From: Campanula takesimana
Taxonomy: Eukaryota > Streptophyta > Magnoliopsida > Asterales > Campanulaceae
Length of the DNA: 64,000 nt
NCBI GenBank assembly: GCA_026119855.1
Contig: JAOWBW010000087.1
Span: 992,001-1,056,000, forward strand
Direction: 5' to 3'
Shown here: positions 42,535-53,271 of the stretch, in pieces
How the letters are laid out: each line of letters starts with the position of its first letter
Position numbering within the stretch: the stretch's first letter is position 1
The notes under the pieces: model-generated
Seen by the model: the letters and a program-made list of their open reading frames with translations, nothing else
Database searches by the model: none
What the model was told of the DNA's origin: nothing
Program-made: the position numbers and the translations under genes

Positions 42535-44458
42535 TGCTTGGATCCTCGGCATCGTCCTCCTCTCTCTCCTCTTCCTCATCATGTAACCCCATATCCGGTT
42601 GTATCTCTGGATCGTCCTGCACGTGTCGAGCATGTCTACGAACCCGATTTCGCCTTTGTGGCACCCATTGGACACGATCTTCTGGTGGTGGGGGGCTTCG
42701 ACGGCATCCAGTCGTTTCAGCTCATTAGTAGCTGCTAGGGATTCTGTGATGAGACGACGAGTAAGAAGCAGGTGTTGAGGCTGGGCCGTATAGTATGGGC
42801 CTGCCATAGCTATGGCATTCCCATTGGATTGGTACGCGCGCTGAAGGTTTTGAATCTGTCGAAATCAATTAAAGACGATATAATTGTGACGATAAAATGG
42901 TAAAACAAAAAATTGGTAAAAGTGTTATGTAGTATTTAGCTTACCAAACCCTCGTAGCGACTAGAATGTGCCGTGTACTCCTCATCCTCCACATCATTAG
43001 GATGGTGGATCAATAACCGGGTAATCCGTCTGTACCATACATATAGTGAAGGGTGTAATATACATCCTCTGCACCATACTGCCAAGCAACAACCGAAAGA
43101 TTTCGTTGGTTCCACAATCTTATGTACTGTCCGTGGAAGACCACCCAATCAACCTCTGACCGACCTCGCCGATCAATTGCATGCAGGTACGTACTCGTGT
43201 CACATGGCGCAGGTATAGGTTGTAACAACCCGAACTGCCTCATAACGCGATCTGGAAGGTGCCACTCAACCCTATCAAAATAAATAAGGGGCGCTTTCGT
43301 TCTCCATATACCCTGTCCCTGCAAGCAATAATCTGGAACTTGGACACCTGCGTATGGCCGCAACAGAACCTGACTCTCAGTCAGATACGTTATGATCTCG
43401 GTATCCATGCAGGTTGTGACCGGTAATATGTGAAAACGACAAGGGACCTTGTCACCTACATATGGAGCAATCGACATAAAAAGTAGTAAATAAAAAACCT
43501 CATTAATAAATAACATATTTTGTGCATTTAATGAAGTAATTTTAGAATACCTGCAACCATATGGCAAGAATGCACCCTCTTCAAGTATGGCATCTCCCCG
43601 TGTCCTTTTTGGTCGTGTACATAACCACCTTTCCCAACAACAAATATTTTATTCACTAGTATAATACAGCATAATCAAATATAATTGACATACATGTACT
43701 AGTGTTAAGAATCCAGCACAGCCTTTCGAATCGGGATTCGTCGCTACACATAGCTCCTGATAAAAAAAGGCTAAAACCGCACTACCCCAACTGTAATTCT
43801 TAATCGTGTTCACGTCCCTAAGCAGTGGGAGGTACATCAACTTCACCAAAGAATTGCTTGTATCCGGCATCAGATATGCCCCTAAGCATATAAAAATATA
43901 AGCCCGAGTATACATGTCAATCAAAGCGGGGGAGGCATCATTGGGAAGCTCTGCAAACAAAGGCAATTGTTCTATTATCCACTTAATCGACAATCTACCA
44001 CCTTTCATGTCTGAGTCAAGTGGTTGAATCCTAAGTAACTCTAGGCATAACTGACTCCATCCCACTTTTGTCTTGGTGGTTTCGGAACTTATCACAGCTA
44101 CCCCGTCTATAGGAAGGCCACATAACATGCCAACATCCTCCAGGGTGATCGTCATCTCCCCAACTGGCAAATGAAATGTGTGGGTCTTTGGACGCCAACG
44201 CTCAATCAAAGCCTCTATCAAAGGCCAATCATATATGAAATGACCTAGTCTATATGCACCGTAAAACCCCACATCTAACAGTTTTTGTTGTATCCTGATA
44301 TCCAAATCCTTGGGCAGATCCGGACCACGCCTTAATCTAAGACTCTCAACTTCTTGTTGAGCCCAGATATAATCAGATCGGAGGGATGCCTGTAATGCAA
44401 GTACAGTGGGATCCAACTGCTCGGGACCAACAAAGGGTCTGTGTTCATGTTGGTCCAT
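42352..44458 (-). CDS. Plant mobile domain (MAIN-like) gene, right palindrome arm
   Basis: Exon 1 (44458 to about 43690) is open for the whole PMD N-terminal half: MDQHEHRPFVGPEQLDPTVL, YIWAQQEVESLRLRRG, LLDVGFYGAYRLGHFIYDWP, LIEALIERWRPKTHTFHLP, GEMTITLEDVGMLCGLPIDG and LMYLPLLRDVNTIKNYSWG. Exon 3 (about 43460-43010) gives PCRFHILPVTTCMDTEI, VEWHLPDRVMRQFGL and IDRRGRSEVDWVVFHGQYI. A frameshift near 43050 moves the end (RITRLLIHHPNDVEDEEYTA) to another frame, and the last open frame (42807-42352) crosses the palindrome centre into the left arm. The splice donor after exon 1 reads 'acatgtatgt' where the left arm has 'acaggtatgt'. PMD genes occur as host MAIN genes and inside MULE/Gypsy elements. 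Function of this copy is doubtful. Confidence 0.8.
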
Positions 44459-44487
44459 CTAAACCAAATTTAATTATATAATTAAAG

Positions 44488-44856
44488 AGGTGTGCGAGGA
44501 AGGGGGTGGCTGGTCAAAGCACAGAATACAAGGCGGACAAAAACGGTACTGGCAGTACCGACTTCAGAAGACGGCACTACTTCAGAAGACGGCACTACCA
44601 ATGTCGTTTTCACCTTTATATGGCAGACAAACCCTAAAACCCTCCGCTTAATTAAACCCTCATTTTAATTAATTATCTTAATTAATGCTCGCTGGCTAAC
44701 AACGGTTGTCAAAGACGGCATTGGGAGTGTCGTTTTTATCCTAAAAACGGTATTGCCAGTGCCGATTTCATAAAAAGATGTTACTTTGGTAGATAATTCA
44801 ATTTGGGTGTTACTTTGGTACATAAAAATCCAAAAAGCTATTATTTGAAAAAAAAT
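44488..44856 (-). promoter_or_regulatory. Upstream region with five ACGG-CASTG-CCG motifs
   Basis: Near-palindromic words CGGTACTGGCAGTACCG (44544-44560), two tandem ACTTCAGAAGACGGCACTAC-type copies (44561-44598), ACGGCATTGGGAGTGTCG (44714-44732) and ACGGTATTGCCAGTGCCG (44747-44764) lie upstream of the right-arm PMD start. I saw no equivalent outside the left arm. They may be transposon subterminal sites or regulatory sites. Confidence 0.5.
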
Positions 44857-45690
44857 CCAATTATGGAGCAATCAATCAAGAATTAATAGCAATTAAAAAA
44901 ACTAGTTTATGAGAATTTTTTTCATATATATATAATTTCGTTCACTATATCCCCAATGTTTATCACCCAAGAAGAAGAATGAACCAGATTTTATTTATTA
45001 AAAAAAATAATCATAACCCCCATTTAATTATCACTCGAAATAAATGATAAAATCAGATCCTTAAATAGTTTAATCACCCAAAAAGAATAATAATCAAATC
45101 CCAATCAGCATATCTACGCATAAATATGCAAATTGAAGATGTGCTTATTACCCTTTTTGTCTGATTAAATTTTTTTGATAGGAAAAGAATTTTATTAGAT
45201 TAAAGAGAAGAATATACAAAAGACGGATAAGATATCCGTCAAAGAGGACACAGAAAAAGAAAACACAAAATAAAGCTAAAAAATCTACATAATCGGAGCC
45301 GCCCAATCTCGCTTCAAATCAGAAATAGACAATCCCCGAAAAGCCCCGTTAGCTGACGCCCAAAGAGAAGCAATAGAAATCACCCGTTTTTTCTTATTTT
45401 TTATTTTATAATAAATGGGATATGAAATTTCTGATTTGAACATAAGTTTAAACACAAATCCAGGCTTCATTAAATAAAGCCGACCTCAGCTTCAATCAAG
45501 GCGGAAAGAGTTCAAATGAGATCGATGAGGACATCATCTTCAAAACCAAATCAGAGTTGGTAAGGTGTTGAAGGAAAAACCGAGGGAATGACGGAGAGAG
45601 AGAGAGAGAGAGAGATGGTGTTATCCGGCACTGAAGATGGTGACAAACGTGAAGCTCAATGGTGTCAAAGTTTTGAGGGCTACCCGATTC
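44857..45690. repeat. Segmental direct duplication, copy A
   Basis: 'atggagcaatcaat', 'cagcatatctacgcataaat', 'aataaagccgacctcag', 'cagagttggtaaggtgtt' and 'gagggaatgacggagag' recur in order at 47376-48540. Copy A has a LINE tail inserted at about 45170-45395. Confidence 0.85.
45170..45395 (-). mobile_element. LINE 3' tail inserted in copy A
   Basis: Absent from copy B. On the minus strand it ends ATAAAATTCTTTTCCTATCA plus a T/A-rich tail, a common plant LINE 3' end, and reads VISIASLWASANGAFRGLSI then SDLKRDWAAPIM before a stop, like the C-terminus of LINE ORF2. Severe 5' truncation. The precise target duplication is hidden in T/A runs. Confidence 0.65.
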
Positions 45691-46084
45691 AGTGAAAACT
45701 AGTGGTATTTCAAAGCCTAGTTTCAACAACATTTCAGAAGACCATAATAAAGAATAGAAAGGTGTACCATTGAACTATGAAGGCAAATTCAATAAATTAG
45801 AGAAAATGCCTAAAACAAATTGGTTGGTTCAGTCAAACTTTGCTGATAATACTTTCTGCATGCCGCACAAGTAGCTAGAACAGTGTTCATCGTACCTTCT
45901 AAAATTCGTCTCTAGGGTAACTAACAAATGCTACATAATGAGTAGGGAAGCTAAGAGAAAACCAACAGCTTAATACCATATACAAACAATTCAATACAAA
46001 AGGAGGTAAAACTCAAAGCAATATCTTGCCCACAAAATAAGAGCACGCATTATCTCAACACATTTACAAGACAGATCGAGTTAC
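45691..46084. other. Spacer between duplication and PMI exon
   Basis: No further mannose-6-phosphate isomerase exon could be found here although the next exon would be expected on this side. Confidence 0.45.
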
Positions 46085-46294
46085 CTTGCTTTCCGTGTTC
46101 AGACGACTAATTAGTTTTGATAACACGTCAGAGACCATCTCTTTGCTTGCTCCCATGAGTTGTGTGAACAGTGACCGCATAATGGCCTTTACTTTATCTT
46201 CATCATCTCGCTCGTCAACAAGTAACACTTGGTTTGCATGTGCAGCGCCAACCACTTCGTCAATCTCAGGAACATCTTGAAGAACATTTAGTTC
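46085..46294 (-). pseudogene. PMI: Isolated exon of mannose-6-phosphate isomerase
   Basis: A clean 210-base, 70-codon exon in phase, bounded on the minus strand by 'tatcag' acceptor and 'gtaact' donor. It begins ELNVLQDVPEIDEVVG and continues with DDEDKVKAIMRSLFTQLM, then GASKEMVSDVLSKLISRLN. This corresponds to the helical insert exon of plant type I phosphomannose isomerases (fructose-6-phosphate to mannose-6-phosphate, supplying GDP-mannose and ascorbate). The catalytic zinc-binding exons before it and the LNPGEALY exon after it are not visible within several kb on either side. With a MITE 120 bases upstream and no neighbours, it is most likely a transposed or residual gene fragment; a gene with very long introns is the alternative. 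Confidence 0.78.
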
Positions 46295-46413
46295 CTGATA
46301 AGTCCATTATTTCAAATATAAGAAAGTGCATAAGCACTTGCGCAAACCGAGACCATATTTTAAATGACAAAATCTTGGCATGTCCATTTTAGTAAATAAA
46401 TTAGAAAAGCATA
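46295..46413. other. Intron-like flank of the PMI exon
   Basis: T-rich on the minus strand before the acceptor. No coding signal. Confidence 0.4.
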
Positions 46414-46694
46414 CTCCCTCCGTCCCAGCTCACTTGACACTTATTTCCATTTTGATCCGTCCCAGCTCACTTGACACTTCTCAAAATAGCCTACTTTTTA
46501 TAATTTTATATTCACTCTACACCTCCACTCATTCTCTCTCTTCATTTTCCACCACTCATTTTATTCAATCAACACTACTATTTACCCCACTCACTCTCTC
46601 TCTTCATTTCTACCACACATTTTCCTTATTTTATTCTTTTTCCTTAGTTATTGTGCCCACCTCTTGGGTGTCAAGTGAGGTGGGACGGAGGGAG
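46414..46694. mobile_element. Stowaway-like MITE, 284-bp family, copy 2
   Basis: CTCCCTCCGTCCCAGCTCAC left and GTGGGACGGAGGGAG right, TA on both sides; the same family as 40014-40297, inverted. 'cgtcccagctcacttgacac' occurs twice near the left end. Confidence 0.92.
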
Positions 46695-47136
46695 TATATT
46701 ACAAGGCTTCGACACACATCCTCTCGGCTAGATCTCGATTGATCGGTCCACAACTAGGTCAAATATTTAGGTGTAAAGGCAAAGGCAAGATCATAATAAT
46801 TCCAAGCGAATAGAGTTTTAGCCAACATGAAACGTTATATGTAGTCGTCAATGAAAAGTTGTGAGGAATGAAAAGTAACTAACGAGGAAGAAATAGGTGG
46901 GAATAATATTTGAAATTGAAAAAGGAAAAGGAAAAGAACTATGTGTGTCTGGGTGTGTATATCTTTATATAAAAAAGTAAAGAAAATAAAGAAAAAGGAA
47001 AAAAATGGAAATTTAAAACAAAAGAAAAAAGGAGGGGGGGGGGGGGATCCACCCCAATCAACGCACATGAATTTTGCTCCATCCACTCGGCCTCTTCAAC
47101 GCCATATACTCATGAAATCCATCTAAGTAAAAACCC
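46695..47136. other. Spacer with G10 run
   Basis: 'tacaaggcttcgacacac' and 'ctcggctagatctcgattga' near 46700 look like LTR or gene remnants but are not assignable. A-rich then a G-run near 47033-47046. Confidence 0.35.
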
Positions 47137-47380
47137 ATACCGCTCTCAATCATCCTTACCCAAGTTTTCTAAAGGTCGTCCCCTGCCCATCACCATCTTA
47201 TTACTTCTCCACTCTTCGAGCCTCCTAACCAATACATCACTTTGTTTCCGTTTCACATGACCAAACCACCTTAGGCAAGTCTCCCTCGTATAATCTTCAA
47301 TAGTTCTTAGGAAAAATCTTATAAGATGCAAGATTGACCATGATACTCCCATTTGGCTCCGGTTGATTAAATCCCAAATA
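47137..47380 (-). pseudogene. LINE reverse transcriptase C-terminal fragment
   Basis: The minus strand reads ETCLRWFGHVKRKQSDVLVR, then RLEEWRSNKMVMGRGRPLEN. This is the RLRWFGHV.RRP...VRR......GRGRP..TW signature found at the end of one class of plant LINE reverse transcriptases. The upstream RT domain is missing. Confidence 0.82.
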
Positions 47381-47439
47381 TGGAGCAATCAATAAAGACT
47401 AAAAAACAAACACTAGTTTATGAAGAAAAAAAAATCATA

Positions 47440-48006
47440 ATCCCTCCTTCCCAGAGTAAGAGGTCTACTTTCCTCTTTGGTACGTCTCAGAGTAAGAGTT
47501 TTCATTCCAAAATGGCAAAGGATGAATGGTGTTTTTTGACAACTTGGTCTTTCTAATGCTTGTATAATTATCCAAAAAAAAAAAAAAAACGATACGCCCT
47601 TCGTTCCACTAAAAGATCCACTTTGTTTTAGGCACGAGGACTAAGAAAATGTGTTAAGTGGTGTGAGGATGGAAATTGAAGTATGAGAGAGAAGGTGGTA
47701 TAAAAAATAGTAAGTGGATAGTAGTTGTGAGTGTGATGAGTGTGAAAGTGAGTCTCATTAAGTAAAAAAGTACGTTATAGTTTCAATTTTGGGGAAGTGT
47801 AATTTTTATTAGGACGCCATTTAGTGTAAAGAGTGCAAATTTTAGTGGGATGGAGGGAGTACTTTACTACCTACTTTTCACTTGAATTGTGAATAGTGTT
47901 TTAGAGAGTTCTGTCCTCAACCCACTTAAATACTTGCCCATTTCATATTGTTTCCTTAATAAGCGTGCAAAACCAAGGTAGGACTCATACTTCAGGACGG
48001 AAGGAG
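47440..48006. mobile_element. Stowaway-like MITE, 'gagtaagagtc' family, interrupted
   Basis: Left part 47440-47592 (TCCCTCCTTCCCAGAGTAAG, with duplicated inner end) and right part 47862-48006 (ending CAGGACGGAAGGAG-TA) match the intact copy at 28447-28720. A second MITE lies between. Confidence 0.78.
47595..47859. mobile_element. Stowaway-like MITE nested in another
   Basis: Ends CGCCCTTCGTTCCACTAAAA and TTTTAGTGGGATGGAGGGAG are inverted, with TA on both sides. It sits inside the element at 47440-48006. Confidence 0.82.
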
Positions 48007-48540
48007 TATAATTTATAATTTGGTTCACCAGATCCCCAATTTATTTATCATCAAGAAGAATATCACCATTTTATTTAAAAATAAATAAAAACTCATACTT
48101 GAGATCCCATATAATTTTACTCAAAATAAATGATAAAATCTGATCGCCAATTCGTGTAATCACTCAAAAAGAATAATAAATCAAATCCAAATCAGCATAT
48201 CTACGCATAAATATGAAAAATTGTAATCAATTTACTATCCTTTTTGGATGATTAAATTAATTTGAAGTTCTTTTTTTTTTTTTTGGAATGATTGGGATAT
48301 GAGATTCCGTTTTGATCATTTTTTTAAACACACATCCAAGCTTCCACTAAATAAAGCCGACCTCATGTTCAATCAAGGTGGCAAGCGTTCAAGTGTGATC
48401 GTTAAGGTCATCGTCTTCAAAACATATCAGAGTTGGTAAGGTGTTAGAGAAACACTGAGGGAATGACGGAGAAGAGAGAAAGAGAGATGGTGTTATCTGG
48501 TGTTGAAGGTGACAAACGTGACGCTCAACGTTCAAAGTGG

Positions 48541-49815
48541 TTGGCAAACCTGTAGGCCACTTGGGTTAAGGACAACAAAGTTGTGGAAGGAAATACGGCA
48601 AAGAATGGTCCAAGAAAGAAGGATTTGTACAAGCAAGAAATGCAGGCGAAGGTTGATACCAACCCTCATTAATACCCCTCTTGTGTTTTAAAGTAGAAAA
48701 CTCTCTCAAGTGTTTCATACACTTGTTAATTTTTCTCTCTATATTTTTTGGGGGGGGGTTGATCATGAGATGCAGTGGGGGGGGGGGGGGTGTTAAACAA
48801 GCATATTTGGGAAAATCGTTAAGCAAAAATTCAACACGATGTTAAGTTTTGTCACAAGGATGCAACAAAGTATTGACAAATATTGCAGGTATAAGCATGT
48901 TTTCTAATAAACAGTCCTTAAATGGACATCCACGTTGAGAACGTGAAGAATATTTGTCACACGAACCAAGTAAACATAATAACAGTAAGGCATCAAATCA
49001 AACAGTTAACTATGCACCAGTGTACAAACAGATTTGTTTACATTTTTAATCAAACTCAACTCAACCTAGGTCGCAATCACAAGGAATCAGCGATAATAGA
49101 GTTGTTTCCATATTAATAAGGAATCTCTCAAGTGTTTCATACCCTTTAACTTTTAGAAGTAGCAAGTGATACTGAATCAAATAACCAAATTAACTAACTT
49201 AAAATAAAAAACAAAAATATAAACCGCATATAGGCAAAGAAAAGTAAATTAAGAAGACAATGTTAATAAATAAATTCTTACAAGCATACTAATCGCAGGC
49301 AGCCTACAAATTTCAATCTATAGACACATCAAAGGACCAAGTTAACTAACTTCAAACGAAAAACAAAATTTATAAAAACACGTAGGCAAAGAGAAGTAAA
49401 TCAGCAAAATTGAATATAAATTCCTCTTCTAAACCTACAAACTACAGCCAAAAGGTTTGTCAAGAAATTAAGATTTCTAAGACTGCAAGTCGATCAATGG
49501 AATTATGGCACTATTTACTATATTTTAAGGAAGTGGTAATGAATTAATACACAGTCTAAAGGAATCCTGGACAACTATTGTCGTTATAATTAGGGACCTT
49601 TAATTATTTTAAGGTATTAGACAATTTTTAAGGAATAACTAGACAGTCATGTAGTAATGATGTAAACGTACAAAATACCCAGTTTAAAATTGACTGTTTT
49701 CTCATGAAAGCCAGAATCAGAAATAGCTTGAGTTAAAGGACAACAACTCAAAAAGGAACTTCTGGTTGCATGCCAATGCATCACATTGCAACATGGTCCA
49801 AATGATAAAACAAAA
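48541..49815. other. Spacer, G homopolymers, no gene recognised
   Basis: G-runs at about 48749-48758 and 48776-48790. 48920-49500 contains diverged direct repeats ('aaattaactaacttaaaat', 'agttaactaacttcaaac', 'ggcaaagagaagtaaat'). No domain in the short ORFs. Confidence 0.4.
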
Positions 49816-50004
49816 TCAGTAGAGGCTGAGGAGAAATGCCTTAAATCGTGTAGCAGAAGTCGCCACTGCCCAATCTGAACATTTGATTTGTTGGTCGGTG
49901 ATCTGAGTCACATTAGTAAGTCTGCTGCTTGGATCCAGCATACCTATTACAGCAGTAAAAGGTAAATAAATAATACAACTAAGAAACAATCCCACATAGT
50001 TCAT
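49816..50004 (-). CDS. Possible exon of an unrecognised gene
   Basis: The minus strand has an acceptor-like 'ctgctgtaatag' followed by GMLDPSSRLTNVTQITDQQI and KCSDWAVATSATRFK, a protein-like sequence. No clear donor. It might belong with the ATG exon at 54461-54509 on the same strand, but that is inference. Confidence 0.28.
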   Translation of the reverse strand: MNYVGLFLSCIIYLPFTAVIGMLDPSSRLTNVTQITDQQIKCSDWAVATSATRFKAFLLSLY

Positions 50005-50058
50005 CGTCTTATTAGGTTAAACCAAAAAGGAGAGCGAGACTACTTCTTTGTGACGAGT

Positions 50059-50754
50059 CATAGTTGTTAAACGCGGCAGGCGAGAGGTGCCTGGATGAGT
50101 CAAAAGGCGAGGCGAGAGGAGGGGAAGGTGAGTAAGCTGCAAAAAGTAAAATATATATACCCCTATATATAGACACAAGCAAGATATAAACAAAGATTGA
50201 AACATGCTATGAATATAGAATAAATTAAATAAAACAAGCATTAGTTTAAGACATGAAATGAAATATAACATGGAAAAGAAAACTAAGAATCCTTTCTTTG
50301 TTAATGGGTTTAAAAATATTATTATTATTTATTTATTTTTCAAAAATTTACATTGAAACTGACAAGAAAGTAAACAAAAAAAAAAAAAAGCAAAAGCAAA
50401 AAATGAAACAGAATTGCAGCCCTAGGGCCTTATTTTTGTCGTGTCGTCTTCTTCTTGCATTTGTCGCTCTCTCAGGCCAATTTATCCCTATCCCTGTTAG
50501 AGAAACTAGGGTTTTCGCTTTACTTTCTTAATTTACCGGCTCTTACCAAAAACAAAGTTCACAAACTTACCAAATTGGCACAATTAATGGTGTAGAAAAA
50601 AGGTAAGACAACATGGCTGGGTTGAAAATACAGTCGCCAGAAGGCGTCAGCTTCTCACAAAAAGGCTGCCACTCGCCTGCCTATCTGGAAAAAGGGTGAC
50701 TACCTCCAAAGGTGAGGGAAAAGGCGAGGCGGGTGACGCCTTTGACAACCATGG
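50059..50754. mobile_element. Word-type element GGCGAGGCG with target duplication
   Basis: Begins CATAGTTGTTAAACGCGGC and ends GGTGACGCCTTTGACAACCATGG, imperfectly inverted, flanked by GACGAGT at 50052-50058 and 50755-50761 (8-bp forms tgacgagt and ggacgagt). 'aaaggcgaggcg' recurs at both ends. TSD size suggests hAT. The centre is AT-rich; the ORF at 50298-50531 is not convincing. Confidence 0.75.
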
Positions 50755-51121
50755 GACGAGTAAAACCTTTTAAAATTAGCATGTTTAGATGTTGTAGCAA
50801 ATCGACAAAAGGTGCCAAATTAGAGTTCTCAAAAAGCACATTATCTAGGCAACAACACAGATGAAGGTATTGATGTGGTTGACTGGCTTAAAAATTTTAC
50901 CATCATATTGGCAAACAATATATCATTAAATGAGTTTGTTGGGTAAGGAAACTAATAGAACATCAAAGCTTAATCAACTGTCTAAAATGATCCAAGAATG
51001 ATCTGCCAGAATGGTATTTTGGAAATCAAGCTATCAAATAAAGTTGAAAACATTTGTGTCTATAGATCACTAAATGAGTTTGTTACCATCAGTAAGGAAA
51101 CAATTAGAACAATAAATCTTA
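50755..51121. other. Spacer with a near-repeat
   Basis: 'aaatgagtttgtt', 'taaggaaac' and 'tagaacat' occur at 50930-50960 and again at 51070-51112, a direct repeat of about 140-base period. The 9-bp target site of the next element is at its end. Confidence 0.45.
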
Positions 51122-51379
51122 GGGGGATTTACCATTTAATCCCTCTAGGAAGCCTATAATACATTTTTAAGACAAATAATATTTTGACTAACCAGATAGT
51201 CCCTTGCTTACATCTTCCTCAATATTTTAATATGTCCACCCTCTCAACATTTTACTTTCACCCCAACCACTATCACCTTAGCTACCCCTCACCACCTTCT
51301 CCAGTCAACAACTCCGGCGACCACCAACTCCTGCGACCACTCCGGCGCAAATATATATATATAGCTTCAGTGACCTTCC

Positions 51380-52690
51380 AGCGACCAAACAGTTGAGAAC
51401 TTATCAGTAAGTTCTCAGTTGTCAACTAAACTACTAAGAACAAAACAACTCCGGTGACCACTAACTCCGTCGACCAACTCCGGCGACCAAACAGTTGAGA
51501 ACTTATCAGTAAGTTCTCAGCTGTCAACTAAACTACTAAGAACATGAACTACTCCGGCGACCACCAACTCCAGCGACAAAAACAGTTGAGAACTTATCAG
51601 TAAGTTCTTAGTTGTCAACTAAACTACTAAGAACATGAACAATTCCGGCGACCACCAACTCCGGTGACCAAACAACTGAGAACTTATCAGTAAGTTCTCA
51701 GTTGTCAACTAAACTACTAAGAACATGAACAACTCCGGCGACCACCAACTCCGGCGACCAAACAGTTGAGAACTTATCAGTAAGTTCTCAGTTGTCAACT
51801 AAACTTGTAAGAATACGATCAAACTCCGGCGATTACCAACTCCGGCAACCAAACAATTGAGAACTTATCATTATGTTCTCAATTGTCAACTAAATTACTA
51901 AGAATATGAACAACTCCGGCGACCAAACAACTGAGAACTTATTAGTAAGTTCTCAGTTGTCAACTAAACTACTAAGAACAAGAACAACTCTGGCGACCGA
52001 ACAGTTGAGAACTTATCAGTAAGTTCTCAGTTGTCAATTAAACTAGTAAGAATACGATCAAACTCCGGCGACCAACTCCGGGGACCAAACAACTGAGAAC
52101 TTATCAGTAAGTTCTCAATTGTAAACGAAACTACTAAAAACACAATCAACTCCGACGACCACCATCTCCGAGGACCACCAACTCATGCGACCAAACAACT
52201 GAGAACTTATCAGTAAGTTCTCAGTTGTCAACTAAACTACTAAGAACACGATCAATTCCAACGACCACCAACTCCAGCGACCAAACAACTGAGAACTTAT
52301 CAGTAAGTTCTCAGTTATCAACTAAACTACTAAGAACATGACCAACTCTGAAAACCACCAAATCCGGTGACAAAACAACTGAGAATTTATCAGTAAGTTC
52401 TCAGTTGTCAACTAAACTACTAACAATATGATCTGTTACGACGACGAAATAAATGAGAACTTAGCAGCAAGTTCTAAGTTGTCAACTAAACTACTAAGAA
52501 AATGTCTAACTCCAGCGAACACAAACTCAGGCGACCTCTTCGGCGACCAAAAAACTGATCAAATTAGTAAGTTCTCAGTTTTCAACTAAACTAATAAGAA
52601 CACGATCAACTCCGACAACCAAACAAATGAGAATATATCAGTAAGTTCTCAGTACGTTAACTAAACTACTAAAAACATGATCAACTCCGA
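51380..52690. repeat. Hairpin satellite, about 15 copies of a roughly 90-bp unit
   Basis: Each monomer carries ACTGAGAACTTA-tcag-TAAGTTCTCAGT, a near-perfect 12-15 bp stem with four-base loop, then TGTCAACTAAACTACTAAGA and one or two 'aactccggcgaccacc' spacers. I count 15 hairpin cores. Central copies are most alike; outer ones (52440-52690) are degenerate, the usual pattern of unequal exchange. Unit length varies because the CTCCGGCGACC spacer occurs once or twice. Confidence 0.9.
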
Positions 52691-53018
52691 CGACCAATTT
52701 TCACTCACTATACTTTTGAATGTGTACACTCTCCTTAGTTTTTGTATATAAAAATGAAATAGTACTAGTTATTTTAAAATGGGAAAATATTTATTATTAA
52801 AAGTGAATCAATAAATATTTTGAAAAGAAATTCATTGAACACTCATCTAAAACCCAACAATTTAATTTTGATATTGGCTTTAGCTTTTCAAAATTTCTTA
52901 ACCCCAAATGACAGCCTTTTCAAATTTCCGTTAAGATCACATTTTTATTTTACTAACCTTCTATAAGAATATTTTCGTATCGTGACGGAAACGTGCTTGT
53001 ACCATTTGTTGCCATTTA

Positions 53019-53271
53019 CTCCATTTGTCCTTAAATGAATGTCCATTTTCAGGAAATTTTTGTCCCAAAATGAGTGTCCATTTTGATCATAACTTTATCC
53101 CTAAATGATTTTTTTTTTCGATTTTTGTTTTCCACCGGTCTCTTTATACTTGCGAAAACTAAATGTTTGTAAAGAGAACTACAAAATTATATATGAATCT
53201 TGCCACCAAATTGTACAAAAATTTATATCCCTTAAAATAAAATTTGGACACTCATTTAGGGACAGAGATAG
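53019..53271. mobile_element. Stowaway-like MITE, ACCGGTCTC family, copy 2
   Basis: TA-flanked, left CTCCATTTGTCCTTAAATGA, right TTAGGGACAGAGATAG. Inserted in the Mutator-like element. Same family as 3415 and 54902. Confidence 0.82.

Larger units (their letters stand above)
40586..44487. repeat. Large palindrome (two arms of about 1.9 kb)
   Basis: The sequence from about 40590 to 42534 is the imperfect inverted complement of 42545 to about 44487. The arms meet at GCCGAG-tgcttggatc-CTCGGC, a ten-base spacer. Both arms contain one plant-mobile-domain gene copy. Left arm is about 35 bases shorter between the matching ATGs, and substitutions are scattered, so the arms have diverged since the inverted duplication. 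Confidence 0.9.
47376..48540. repeat. Segmental direct duplication, copy B
   Basis: Matches 44857-45690 in order. It lacks the LINE tail but contains a nested MITE pair at 47440-48006. The offset between copies is about 2.5-2.9 kb, with the PMI exon between them. Confidence 0.82.

Noticed and set aside
46835..47126. ORFs on both strands with K/F-rich and Gly/Pro runs
   Set aside because: Caused by A-rich DNA and a G-run; no domain.
51380..52690. CRISPR-like appearance of regularly spaced repeats
   Set aside because: Repeats are whole tandem monomers with variable length and no unique spacers. The DNA is a plant nuclear genome and the array sits inside a Mutator-like element.
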